This document shows positions 14,982-22,314 of a stretch of DNA of 34,274 bases, one piece after another. Both the position numbers and the translations under genes were made by a program. How positions within the stretch are numbered: the stretch's first letter is position 1; each line of letters begins with the position of its first letter. This DNA is from an uncultured Oscillospiraceae bacterium (lineage in GTDB: Bacteria > Bacillota > Clostridia > Oscillospirales > Oscillospiraceae). The stretch is from contig CANQTO010000029.1 in NCBI GenBank assembly GCA_947626785.1, positions 1-34,274 of the forward strand. The letters are read 5' to 3'. The notes below the pieces were generated by a model that had not been told where the DNA came from, searched no databases, and saw only the letters and a list, made by a program, of their open reading frames with translations.

Positions 14982-15859
14982 AACTGACCGATGTGACCAA
15001 GAATTTTAAAGAGCTGACCGCCGTGGATCACGTCAGCTATAGCTTTGGGCCGGGGGCCTACGGCCTGCTGGGCGTCAACGGGGCCGGAAAAACCACCCTG
15101 ATGCGGATGCTCTGCACCCTTCTGCGCCCCAGCGCCGGGTCTATCGAGTTGAACGGGCAGGACATCTTCGCCCTGGACGGAGAATACCGGGCAAAGCTTG
15201 GCTACCTGCCCCAGGACTTCGGCTTCTATCCGGACCTCACGGTCCGGGACTATCTGCTCTATATCGCCTCCATCAAGGGCCTGCGCCCGGTCACCGCCCG
15301 GCAGCGGAGCCGGGAGCTCGTGGAGCTGACCGGGCTCTCCAAGGCCCTGGACCGAAAGATGAAGCGGCTCTCCGGCGGCATGAAGCGCCGGGTGGGCATC
15401 GCCCAGGCCCTGCTCAATGACCCGGAGATCCTGGTCCTGGACGAGCCCACGGCGGGCCTGGACCCGGGAGAACGGATCCGCTTCCGCAATCTATTGAGCG
15501 AGATCGCCCGGGACCGGCTGGTGCTGCTGTCCACCCACATCGTCTCCGATGTGGAGTACATCGCCGGGCAGATCCTGCTGATGAAGGACGGGCAGATCGC
15601 CGCCTCCGGCACGGTGGAGGAGCTGACCAGGCAGATGGACCTGGGCGTCTGGCGCTGTGTGGTCCCCTACCGGCAGGCGGAGGAGCTGCTGCGGCGCTAT
15701 AAGGTGGCCAATATCCGGTCCGCCCCGGAGGGCACGGAACTGCGTATCCTGGCGGAGCGTGCGCCTGTGGCCGGCGCGGTGCCGGAGCCGCCCACCCTGG
15801 AGGATCTGTTTTTATATACCTTTGGCGAGGAGGGAAACAAAGACCATGACAAGGTATGA
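14972..15859 (+). CDS. ABC transporter ATP-binding protein
   Basis: A 295-aa ATPase of an ABC-2 exporter, of the bacitracin/lantibiotic/Na+ efflux type. Walker A is GVNGAGKTT (34-42), with a Q-loop in LPQDFGFYPDLTV, signature LSGGMKRRVGIAQAL, Walker B ILVLDEPTAGLDP, and H-loop LLSTHIVSDV. The C-terminal ~75 residues after the nucleotide-binding domain (VWRCVVPYRQAEELLRRY onward) are a divergent accessory region. It overlaps the preceding membrane-protein gene by 10 nt and the permease by 14 nt, indicating a coupled operon. The substrate is unknown; ECF control suggests an envelope-active compound or lipid. Confidence 0.94.
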   Translation: MELKLTDVTKNFKELTAVDHVSYSFGPGAYGLLGVNGAGKTTLMRMLCTLLRPSAGSIELNGQDIFALDGEYRAKLGYLPQDFGFYPDLTVRDYLLYIASIKGLRPVTARQRSRELVELTGLSKALDRKMKRLSGGMKRRVGIAQALLNDPEILVLDEPTAGLDPGERIRFRNLLSEIARDRLVLLSTHIVSDVEYIAGQILLMKDGQIAASGTVEELTRQMDLGVWRCVVPYRQAEELLRRYKVANIRSAPEGTELRILAERAPVAGAVPEPPTLEDLFLYTFGEEGNKDHDKV

Positions 15860-17057
15860 GATCAAGAAGCTCTTCTCCACCGCCGGGAGCAAGCTCGCTC
15901 TGCTGCTCCTGCTGGCGATCCTCCTGTATACCGCCTTCTCCATGATAAGCAGCCTGTCCTGCCCCGGCCCGGAGGGCGATATGCTCCGGGGTCTGGAAGC
16001 GGTCGCCGCTATGCGCCTGAGCCAGAAGGACTACACCGGCCCTATGGACGAGGCCATGCTGCGGCGGGCAGTGGAGGAAAACGCCCGTCTGAACGCCCTC
16101 TACGGGGACAGCGCCGTGTGGTATAAGACCGCCTTTGCCCCAGTGCGGGATCTGATAAGCTGGACCTTCGTCCCCGCTTACCGGGATTTTGACTACTACG
16201 CCATCGACCGCCTCAGCCCCGGGGAGGCCGCGGGGCTGTACGAGCGCCGGGCGGCGCTGGTCCGGGACTATCTGCGTTCTGAGGAGGGCGCGAGACTATA
16301 CAGCCAAGAGGAAGCGGCTTATATCCTCCGGCGGATGGAAGCGCTGGAGACGCCCGCCGCCGTGGGCTACACAAAGGGCTGGGACACCCTGATCCAGGGC
16401 TCCGGGCTCATGCTGATCTTAGCCTCGCCGGTACTGGCATACCTGGTCTCTGGCCTCTTTTCCCAGGAGCGCGCTCTGCGGGCTGACGCCATTTTCTTCT
16501 CCAGCCGCCACGGCCGGAAAAAGGCAGTCGCCGCCAAGGTCAAGGCGGGGCTGTTGACTGTTTCCGGCCTGTATCTGCTCCTGGAGCTGATCTGGGCGGT
16601 CCTGATCCTCTCCCTGCTGGGGGCCGAGGGCGGCGGCTGCTCGGTGCAGGCCAATATCTTCTCCTGGCGGGGCGGCCTATATGACCTGAGCTTTTTTGAG
16701 GCCTGGATCCTCCATCTGGCCTGCGGAGCCATCGGGGCGCTGTTCCTAGCCTGTTTGACCATGCTGGTCTCCGCCGCTTTCAACTCCACGCCCCTGGCTG
16801 CCGCGGCCGCCTTTTTGCCGACGCTCCTCACGGTCTTTATCAGCGCCTCGTCTCTGAGCGGCCTGGCCCGGCTGCTGTACTGGATGCCGGAGGGCCTGTT
16901 CCTCCTCCGGGATGAGCTGAGCTTTGAAGCGGGCTTTCTCCAGCTGGGACCGGCCGTCTGGCCTATGCTGCCCGTGCTCATGGTTTTCTATGGCCTTATC
17001 TGCCTAGCGCTCCCCCCTTGTCTGTATCAAATCTACCGCAAGAAGCAGCCCTGTTGA
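15846..17057 (+). CDS. ABC-2 type permease subunit
   Basis: A 403-aa membrane protein. The ATG at 15846 (MTRYEIKKLFS) has GGAGGG 11 nt upstream; the longer ORF in this frame overlaps the ATPase gene and is rejected. Topology fits ABC-2 permeases: TM1 at about 16-37, a large extracytoplasmic domain (about 40-175, helical and charged), then five or so TM segments (about 185-205, 235-260, 290-315, 318-340, 375-397). It partners the ATPase in one exporter. The terminator hairpin begins inside the last codons, so the stop TGA lies in the loop. Confidence 0.9.
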   Translation: MTRYEIKKLFSTAGSKLALLLLLAILLYTAFSMISSLSCPGPEGDMLRGLEAVAAMRLSQKDYTGPMDEAMLRRAVEENARLNALYGDSAVWYKTAFAPVRDLISWTFVPAYRDFDYYAIDRLSPGEAAGLYERRAALVRDYLRSEEGARLYSQEEAAYILRRMEALETPAAVGYTKGWDTLIQGSGLMLILASPVLAYLVSGLFSQERALRADAIFFSSRHGRKKAVAAKVKAGLLTVSGLYLLLELIWAVLILSLLGAEGGGCSVQANIFSWRGGLYDLSFFEAWILHLACGAIGALFLACLTMLVSAAFNSTPLAAAAAFLPTLLTVFISASSLSGLARLLYWMPEGLFLLRDELSFEAGFLQLGPAVWPMLPVLMVFYGLICLALPPCLYQIYRKKQPC

Positions 17058-17075
17058 CGCAGGGCTGCTTCTTTA
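17040..17075 (+). terminator. Terminator overlapping the end of the permease gene
   Basis: AAGAAGCAGCCCTG (17040-17053) pairs perfectly with CAGGGCTGCTTCTT (17060-17073). The 6-nt loop contains the stop codon, followed by TATAC. The T-run is short but the stem is strong. Confidence 0.75.
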
Positions 17076-17096
17076 TACACTTCCATGGAAAGTGTA
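17076..17096. promoter_or_regulatory. Near-palindrome upstream of the 909-aa oxidoreductase gene
   Basis: TACACTT (17076-17082) and AAGTGTA (17090-17096) flank CCATGGA, giving a 21-bp dyad about 30 bp upstream of the predicted -35. A regulator site is possible; no cognate is assigned. Confidence 0.35.
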
Positions 17097-17124
17097 CGAT
17101 TTTTTGCTTTTTTCACAATTTTTC

Positions 17125-17153
17125 GTGACATTTTCCAAGTTCTGTGATATCCT
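17125..17153 (+). promoter_or_regulatory. Promoter of the 909-aa oxidoreductase gene
   Basis: GTGACA (17125-17130), 17 bp, TATCCT (17148-17153), with AT-rich sequence upstream that could act as an UP element. The gene's strongly biased codons suggest high expression. Confidence 0.5.
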
Positions 17154-17204
17154 TAACATAAAGCATCTCTCCTACAAAAAACGAAACTTGGAGGAAAGAC
17201 ATAC

Positions 17205-19934
17205 ATGGTAACAAACAAGGAAAATCTGCTGAAACTCGGCAAGAAGATCACCGACCGCATCCCCCAGAAGCTGGGTCTGGAACCTCTGACGGAGAATGAC
17301 CCGGAATTTTGGGGCATGGTCAATGTCCTGGACGATGAGATGGTGGAGATCGCCCTGAAGATGAAGCAGCGGACCCCCACCTCCCTGGCGGAGATGGTCA
17401 AGCTCACCGGCAAGGACGAGGCCTATCTGGAGGCAAAGCTCCAGGAGATGGCCACCGTGGGCTTGCTGGAGTACAACTGGGGCGACAAGGGCCTGCCCCA
17501 CACCCGTGAGAACAAGCGCTATATCCTGCCCCTGTTCGTGCCCGGCATCGCTGAGCTGTTCAACATGAACAACAAGGTGATCGCCGAGCACCCGGAGGTG
17601 ACGGACTTCTTCGAGCGCATGTCCTTCCTGCCCCTGGAGATGGTGACCCCCATGGTGCCCCCCGGAGGCGCCGGCATCGGCATGCACGTCATCCCCGTGG
17701 AGAAGGCCATCCCGGCCGAGTCTAAGTCCGTCAGCATCGAGCATATTTCCCACTGGCTCAAGAAGTATGAGGGCCACCTGGCCATTGCCCCCTGCTCCTG
17801 CCGCCGGTCCCAGAGCGTCCGGGGCGAGGGTTCTGGCGACGTGCAGTGCGACTGGTGCATGGGCGTCGGCGAATTTGCCGACTATACCACCGAGGTGGGC
17901 ACCAGCCGTCCCATTACATACGACGAGGCCATGGCGATCCTCCAGCGGGCAGAGGATCTGGGCTATGTGCATCAGATCACCAATATCGACGGAGAGGATA
18001 AGATCTTCGCCATCTGCAACTGTGCACCCGGCGTCTGCTACGCCCTGCGCACCTCCCAGTACTTCAACACCCCCAACCTGTCCCGCAGCGCCTACCGGGC
18101 CCATGTGGACAAGGAGAAGTGCGTTGCCTGCGGCAAGTGCGTGGAGGTCTGCCCCGCCGGAGCTGCCAAGCTGGGCCAGAAGCTCTGCACCACCCACGGC
18201 CCCGTGACCTATCCCAAGCGGGAGCTGCCCGACGCGGCCAGCTGGGGCAAGGAGAAGTGGAGCCCCAATTATAAGAACGACAACCAGATCAACTGCTACG
18301 ATTCGGGCACTTCCCCCTGCAAGACCAACTGTCCCGCCCATATCGCCGTCCAGGGCTACATCAAGATGGCCGCCCAGGGCCGCTATCTGGACGCCCTGAA
18401 GCTCATCAAGCAGGATAACCCCTTCCCGGCCGTCTGCGGCAGCATCTGCAACCGCCGCTGCGAGGACGCCTGCACCCGGGGTAAGATCGACCGGGCCGTG
18501 GCCATCGACGAGATCAAGAAGTTCATCGCCGAGCAGGAGTTGAAGGAAGAGAACCGCTACATCCCGCCGCTGAAGAACTTCAAGTCCGACCTCTCCCCCT
18601 TCCCTGAGAAGATGGCCGTTATCGGCGCGGGCCCCGCGGGCATGAGCTGTGCCTACTACCTGGCCAACATGGGCTACCCCGTCACCGTGTTTGACAAGAA
18701 CGCCGTCCCCGGCGGCATGCTGACCCTGGGCATCCCCAGCTTCCGGCTGGAGAAGGACGTGGTCAACGCCGAGATCGACGTACTGCGCCAGATGGGCGTG
18801 GAATTCAAGTGCGGCGTGGAGGTCGGCAAGGACGTGACCATCCAGCAGCTGCGGGAGCAGGGCTACAAGAGCTTCTGCCTGGCCATTGGCGCCCAGAAGT
18901 CCTCGCCTCTGGGCATCCCCGGCGAGGAGCTGGAGGGCGTCCTGGGCGGCGTGGAGTTTCTGCGCCAGGTGAATCTGGGCCAGGCCCCCGATATCGGCAA
19001 GCGCTGCGCCGTCATCGGCGGCGGCAACGTAGCTATGGACGTATGCCGCACGGCCCTGCGCGTGGGCGCGGAGAACACCTATGTGGTCTACCGCCGCAGC
19101 CAGGAAGAGATGCCCGCCGATAAGGACGAGATCGCCGAGGCCATGGAAGAGGGCGTGCAGTTTAAGTTCCTCTGCGGCCCCGCCGAGGTCCTGGGGACCG
19201 ACGGAAAGGTCACCGGCCTGAAGGTGGAGCTCATGGAGCTGGGCGAGCCCGACGCCAAGGGCCGCCGCAAGCCCGTGGGCACTGGCAAATTTGAAGTCAT
19301 CGAGGTGGACTCCGTCCTCTCCGCCATCGGCCAGCAGGTCGAGTGGGGCGGCCTGGACGTGGGCGAGCTGAAGAAGGACGCCAAGGGCCTGGCCCAGGCG
19401 GACCCGGTCACCTATCAGACCGCCCAGAGCGACATCTTCTCCTGCGGCGACGTGTACACCGGCCCCAAGTTCGCCATCGACGCCATCGCCGCCGGCCGGG
19501 AGGCTGCTGTCTCCATGCACCGCTTTGTGCAGCCCGGCCAGAGCCTGACCCTGGCCCGGAACCTGCGGCACTTCGTCGAGCTGAACAAGGACGATCTGGC
19601 TATTTCCGTGGACAGCTTCGACAATTCCCAGCGCCAGGTCCCCGGCCACGATCCCGCCAAGGCCAAGACCTTCTCCAACGACCGGCTCACCTTTACCGAG
19701 GAGCAGGTCAAGAAGGAGGCCGCCCGCTGCCTGGGCTGCGGCGCCACCGAGGTGGACGAGAACCAGTGCATCGGCTGCGGCCTGTGCACCACCAAGTGCG
19801 AGTTCGACGCCATCCACCTGCGGCGCGATCTGCCCGAGGCCAGCACCATGTTTAAGGCTGAGGATAAGCTGAAGGCCATCCTCCCCTACGCCGCCAAGCG
19901 GGGCATCAAGATCGTCCGCGCCGGCAAGAAGTAA
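17205..19934 (+). CDS. Multidomain Fe-S/FAD NAD(P)H oxidoreductase (GltD/NfnB-like core)
   Basis: A 909-aa cytosolic iron-sulfur flavoenzyme. Domains in order: a winged-helix-like N-terminus (about 45-90); a Cys-rich module with CSC (C197, C199), CDWC (C215, C218) and CNCAPGVC (about 271-278); one [4Fe-4S] ferredoxin motif CVACGKCVEVC (306-316); and a GltD/NfnB-type Fe-S domain (CKTNC at about 372, CGSICNRRCEDAC). Then come the FAD Rossmann GAGPAG (474-479) and NAD(P) Rossmann GGGNVA (605-610). A C-terminal CLGC (842-845) and ferredoxin motif CIGCGLCTTKC (855-865) follow. The core matches glutamate synthase small subunit/NfnB flavoproteins that move electrons between NAD(P)H and Fe-S clusters. 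No large subunit (GltB or NfnA) lies alongside. The partner may be the extra N-terminal module, so electron transfer between NAD(P)H and ferredoxin is the best inference. It is monocistronic and GGAGG lies 10 nt upstream. Confidence 0.88.
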   Translation: MVTNKENLLKLGKKITDRIPQKLGLEPLTENDPEFWGMVNVLDDEMVEIALKMKQRTPTSLAEMVKLTGKDEAYLEAKLQEMATVGLLEYNWGDKGLPHTRENKRYILPLFVPGIAELFNMNNKVIAEHPEVTDFFERMSFLPLEMVTPMVPPGGAGIGMHVIPVEKAIPAESKSVSIEHISHWLKKYEGHLAIAPCSCRRSQSVRGEGSGDVQCDWCMGVGEFADYTTEVGTSRPITYDEAMAILQRAEDLGYVHQITNIDGEDKIFAICNCAPGVCYALRTSQYFNTPNLSRSAYRAHVDKEKCVACGKCVEVCPAGAAKLGQKLCTTHGPVTYPKRELPDAASWGKEKWSPNYKNDNQINCYDSGTSPCKTNCPAHIAVQGYIKMAAQGRYLDALKLIKQDNPFPAVCGSICNRRCEDACTRGKIDRAVAIDEIKKFIAEQELKEENRYIPPLKNFKSDLSPFPEKMAVIGAGPAGMSCAYYLANMGYPVTVFDKNAVPGGMLTLGIPSFRLEKDVVNAEIDVLRQMGVEFKCGVEVGKDVTIQQLREQGYKSFCLAIGAQKSSPLGIPGEELEGVLGGVEFLRQVNLGQAPDIGKRCAVIGGGNVAMDVCRTALRVGAENTYVVYRRSQEEMPADKDEIAEAMEEGVQFKFLCGPAEVLGTDGKVTGLKVELMELGEPDAKGRRKPVGTGKFEVIEVDSVLSAIGQQVEWGGLDVGELKKDAKGLAQADPVTYQTAQSDIFSCGDVYTGPKFAIDAIAAGREAAVSMHRFVQPGQSLTLARNLRHFVELNKDDLAISVDSFDNSQRQVPGHDPAKAKTFSNDRLTFTEEQVKKEAARCLGCGATEVDENQCIGCGLCTTKCEFDAIHLRRDLPEASTMFKAEDKLKAILPYAAKRGIKIVRAGKK

Positions 19935-19948
19935 GCATCATGACCTTA

Positions 19949-19987
19949 AAAAATATGTCCGGCCGAGTTGCGGCCGGACATATTTTT
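19949..19987. terminator. Bidirectional intrinsic terminator
   Basis: A perfect 17-bp stem (19949-19965 with 19971-19987) has a 5-nt loop and A/T tails on both sides. It separates the oxidoreductase gene from the convergent DUF4153/4173 gene. Confidence 0.93.
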
Positions 19988-19998
19988 ATAGCTTCATT

Positions 19999-21276
19999 TT
20001 AAACCAAAGCGAGGGCCGACAGGGTCACGGCGGAGAAGATCATCCACTTGCGGAAGGTCTTCTTCCCCGTCAGCTGGGCGGCCATCCAGCACAGGCAGCC
20101 GGCAAACAGCACGCACACCAGCCAGCTGCTCTGGAAGCGCTTGGGCGTAAAGCCGAAACAGGAGATGTACAGCGCCAGCTTGGAAAAGGCGATCACCGCG
20201 AAGACCATGCTCTCCGCCAGCAGGGCGGCGCAGAGGACGTTGAAGATCTTCTTCCCGCGGGCGCTGTCGTCCGCCATCCGGGTCATCAGCCACAGTACGG
20301 CAAAATTGACAGCCATGACCCGGCACAGCTCGAAAAAGCCCTGCCGCGCGTATTGGGAGACGATAAAGCCCTCCGGCAGGGTCCTTGTAAACGCGCCGAA
20401 GAGGTAGGAGCCCTGCACGAAAAAGAACACCCCGTACAGCAGCGTGAAGGCCCCGGCCACCGCGCACCAAAAAGCGCAGGGCACCCTGCGGATCCTTTGG
20501 AGAAAGCCATAAATCCCCTCCCGCTGCCGCTCTGCAGCGGCCCCATCCAAACGGCAGGACCCGCCTATGAGACCGTACAGCCAGCAGCCTACCGGGATGC
20601 TGAGCACGACATACAGGATATTGATCGCGACGTTTTCGCTCATCTCCCAGGAGAACCAGGACAGCACGTTCTCAAGGAGCGAGCCGAAATCGCTGTCGGC
20701 GGCGGAGAGAAGCTTGGCCGCCTGGATAAACAGCATCGCGCACAGAAGGGCTGCCAGCAGGACCCAGACAAGCCGTTTTCCCTGTCCCCCGCCGCCTTTT
20801 TTCCTGGCCTTTGCGGCAAAGCGCAGAGTGCGCAGGCGGAGGAAGAAGCTGCCGAAGGGAATGCGGACAAGGCCGTTGAAGCCGTCGATAGGCAGCAGAT
20901 GCCCGCTCTCCCCCTCCAGCAGCGCCCCACTGCGGGACAGCACCCACCACACGCAGAAGCCGTGCACAAAGAGGCTGAGCTGGAATTCATCCCACACGCG
21001 GCTCAGGCCGAAGGACAGGCTGCAAACGCACACGGCAAAGCAGCCGAACCAGACCACGCTCTCCGCCGGGGCCTTTTTCCCTCGATTGAGCAGTTCCACG
21101 CAAATCAGAAGCAGCCCCGCCACCGGCAGACACAGCCATTCGCTGTTGGCGGTGAGTGCCGAGCGGATATAGAGGTAGGCGGTCACGTACATGAGCAGCG
21201 CGCAGAAAATTTCACTTTTGCCTGCCCGGAAGGGCTCTTCCGGCACAGGCACTATAGATTTATTCTGTTCATCCAT
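19999..21276 (-). CDS. DUF4153/DUF4173-like polytopic membrane protein
   Basis: A 425-aa protein with about ten to twelve hydrophobic segments and a short cytosolic N-terminus (MDEQNKSIVPVPEEPFRAGKS). The late block QYARQGFFELCRVMAVNFAVL resembles the conserved motif of DUF4173/DUF4153 membrane proteins of Firmicutes. Function is unknown. The start at 21276 is preferred because GGAGG lies 6 nt upstream within the end of the HTH gene, which it overlaps by 8 nt. It is third in a DUF2975-HTH-DUF4153/4173 operon. Confidence 0.8.
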   Translation of the reverse strand: MDEQNKSIVPVPEEPFRAGKSEIFCALLMYVTAYLYIRSALTANSEWLCLPVAGLLLICVELLNRGKKAPAESVVWFGCFAVCVCSLSFGLSRVWDEFQLSLFVHGFCVWWVLSRSGALLEGESGHLLPIDGFNGLVRIPFGSFFLRLRTLRFAAKARKKGGGGQGKRLVWVLLAALLCAMLFIQAAKLLSAADSDFGSLLENVLSWFSWEMSENVAINILYVVLSIPVGCWLYGLIGGSCRLDGAAAERQREGIYGFLQRIRRVPCAFWCAVAGAFTLLYGVFFFVQGSYLFGAFTRTLPEGFIVSQYARQGFFELCRVMAVNFAVLWLMTRMADDSARGKKIFNVLCAALLAESMVFAVIAFSKLALYISCFGFTPKRFQSSWLVCVLFAGCLCWMAAQLTGKKTFRKWMIFSAVTLSALALV

Positions 21277-21496
21277 CTTCATCCTCCTCCGGGTCGTCCC
21301 GGAACTCCAGCAGGTCCCCCGGCTGACAGCGCAGCTCATGGCAGAGGGCCATCAGCGTGGAAAAGCGGATGGCCTTCGCCTTGCCGTTTTTCAGAACGGA
21401 CAGGTTCGCTGGGGTGATCCCGATCCGCTCGGCCAGCGCTCCCGCCGAGATCTTCCGCTTGGCCATCATGACGTCGATGTTGACGATAATTTTCAT
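21269..21496 (-). CDS. Small HTH regulator (XRE/Cro type)
   Basis: A 75-aa single-domain regulator. MAKRKISAGALAERIGITPANLSVLKNGKAKAIRFSTLMALCHELRCQPGDLLEF is the compact HTH form that usually accompanies DUF2975 membrane proteins. The acidic tail EFRDDPEEDEDG overlaps the next gene's start by 8 nt. It lies between two membrane-protein genes and is probably autoregulatory; the long palindrome at 22020-22068 over the operon promoter is the best operator candidate. Confidence 0.92.
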   Translation of the reverse strand: MKIIVNIDVMMAKRKISAGALAERIGITPANLSVLKNGKAKAIRFSTLMALCHELRCQPGDLLEFRDDPEEDEDG

Positions 21497-21509
21497 AGGG
21501 CCCTCCGCG

Positions 21510-21959
21510 TCATATGGTCAGATCCAGCTCGGATTTCATCTCGATTGCCTGCTGAAACACGTTTTTCACCACCCGCACGATCAGCATCATGAAGGCGGCC
21601 GCCACGGCGACGAGGAAAAACGGCGGATAGCAGAAACCGCCGGCCAGGAAGACCAGCGCCGCGAAGGCGCAGCACCAGGAAATGATGCGCAGCAGCCGGA
21701 CATTCCCTTCGTCAAAAACCAGCTCCGCCTTCATATTTTTCAGCAGCCTCCACAGGGCCCACAGGCAGATCCAGCCGAATACGCTGGCCGCGTAGAGCGT
21801 GACGGTGATCCTCAGAACGCTCTCCGGCCTCATCCCCCGCCAGGACACATACCAGCCTATCCACCGAAAGGCGAACAGGTCCGCCGCCAGGAGGATGAGC
21901 GAGAAAGCATAGATGCAGGCGAGAGTCAGCCGGATGCTCAGTTCCTTTGTCACTTTCAT
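21510..21959 (-). CDS. DUF2975-like membrane protein
   Basis: A 149-aa protein with four hydrophobic segments (about 10-30, 45-68, 90-108, 110-130). It ends VKNVFQQAIEMKSELDLTI, a form typical of the DUF2975 family. The ATG at 21959 (MKVTKELSIRLTL) is preferred because the family starts with a short basic stretch before TM1; a GGAAAGGG about 12 nt upstream could serve as RBS. First gene of the operon, driven by the promoter at 22000-22028. Function unknown. Confidence 0.8.
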   Translation of the reverse strand: MKVTKELSIRLTLACIYAFSLILLAADLFAFRWIGWYVSWRGMRPESVLRITVTLYAASVFGWICLWALWRLLKNMKAELVFDEGNVRLLRIISWCCAFAALVFLAGGFCYPPFFLVAVAAAFMMLIVRVVKNVFQQAIEMKSELDLTI

Positions 21960-21999
21960 GATGAGCCATCGCCCTTTCCAATTGTCATGTAATGACTGT

Positions 22000-22028
22000 A
22001 TCATATCATCAAAAAAACTGAAAGTCAA
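22000..22028 (-). promoter_or_regulatory. Sigma-A promoter of the DUF2975-HTH-DUF4153/4173 operon
   Basis: On the minus strand TTGACT (22023-22028), a 17-bp spacer and TATGAT (22000-22005). The -35 box lies inside one arm of the 49-bp palindrome. Confidence 0.75.
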
Positions 22029-22068
22029 CAACTATTTATCGAATTTCGATAAATAGTTGTTGACTTTC
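22020..22068. repeat. 49-bp perfect palindrome over the -35 region
   Basis: Arms of 24 bp (22020-22043 and 22045-22068) are exact reverse complements around a single T. Each arm carries TTGACT facing outward, and one of them is the -35 of the DUF2975 operon. Possible roles: an operator for the operon's HTH protein, a cruciform or RNA hairpin, or the end of a mobile element. There is no T-run adequate for termination. Confidence 0.85.
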
Positions 22069-22123
22069 GACGAGAACGCTTGTCTACCAAACACCCATCG
22101 TCAATATATCCATATTCAGTGAA

Positions 22124-22168
22124 AGACTCATACACGCCGGATACTTCACATCCGGCGTGTATGAGTCT
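22124..22168. repeat. 19-bp-stem hairpin in the junction region
   Basis: 22124-22142 and 22150-22168 are perfect reverse complements around a 7-nt loop. There is no T-run after it on either strand. It lies between the palindrome at 22020-22068 and the group II intron-like tail, and no gene covers 22069-22314. Confidence 0.8.
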
Positions 22169-22183
22169 CTGCATTATGCGGTC

Positions 22184-22254
22184 GAACCACTGCGTACGGA
22201 ACCATACGCACAGGGTTGTGAGATGCCGGAGCTTACTTCGCCCCTCCTACTCGA
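22184..22254 (+). mobile_element. Orphan 3' end of a group II intron (domains V-VI), degenerate
   Basis: The stretch GTACGGAACCATACGCAC followed by GGTTGTGAGATGCCGGAG and ending CTCCTACTCGATT closely resembles the domain V-VI tail of bacterial group II introns. In domain V, AACC-CTG-CGTA (about 22185-22196) pairs with TACG-CAG-GTT (about 22205-22216), leaving a 2-nt CA bulge. In domain VI, GGAG pairs with CTCC, with a bulged A near the end (CTACTC). No reverse transcriptase gene or 5' intron end (GTGCG-type) is visible nearby, so this would be a truncated remnant. Based on remembered motif similarity, not a search. Confidence 0.5.
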
Positions 22255-22314
22255 TTTGTTTCCCTTTATTGCTCTGGCAGGAGGCTTTCCCGCCGCCCTC
22301 CCGCAGTGCGAGAC

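Noticed and set aside
17172-19817. 881-aa ORF on the minus strand opposite the Fe-S flavoenzyme
   Set aside because: Low-complexity Leu/Gly/His/Ala sequence without motifs, antisense to a clear multidomain enzyme.
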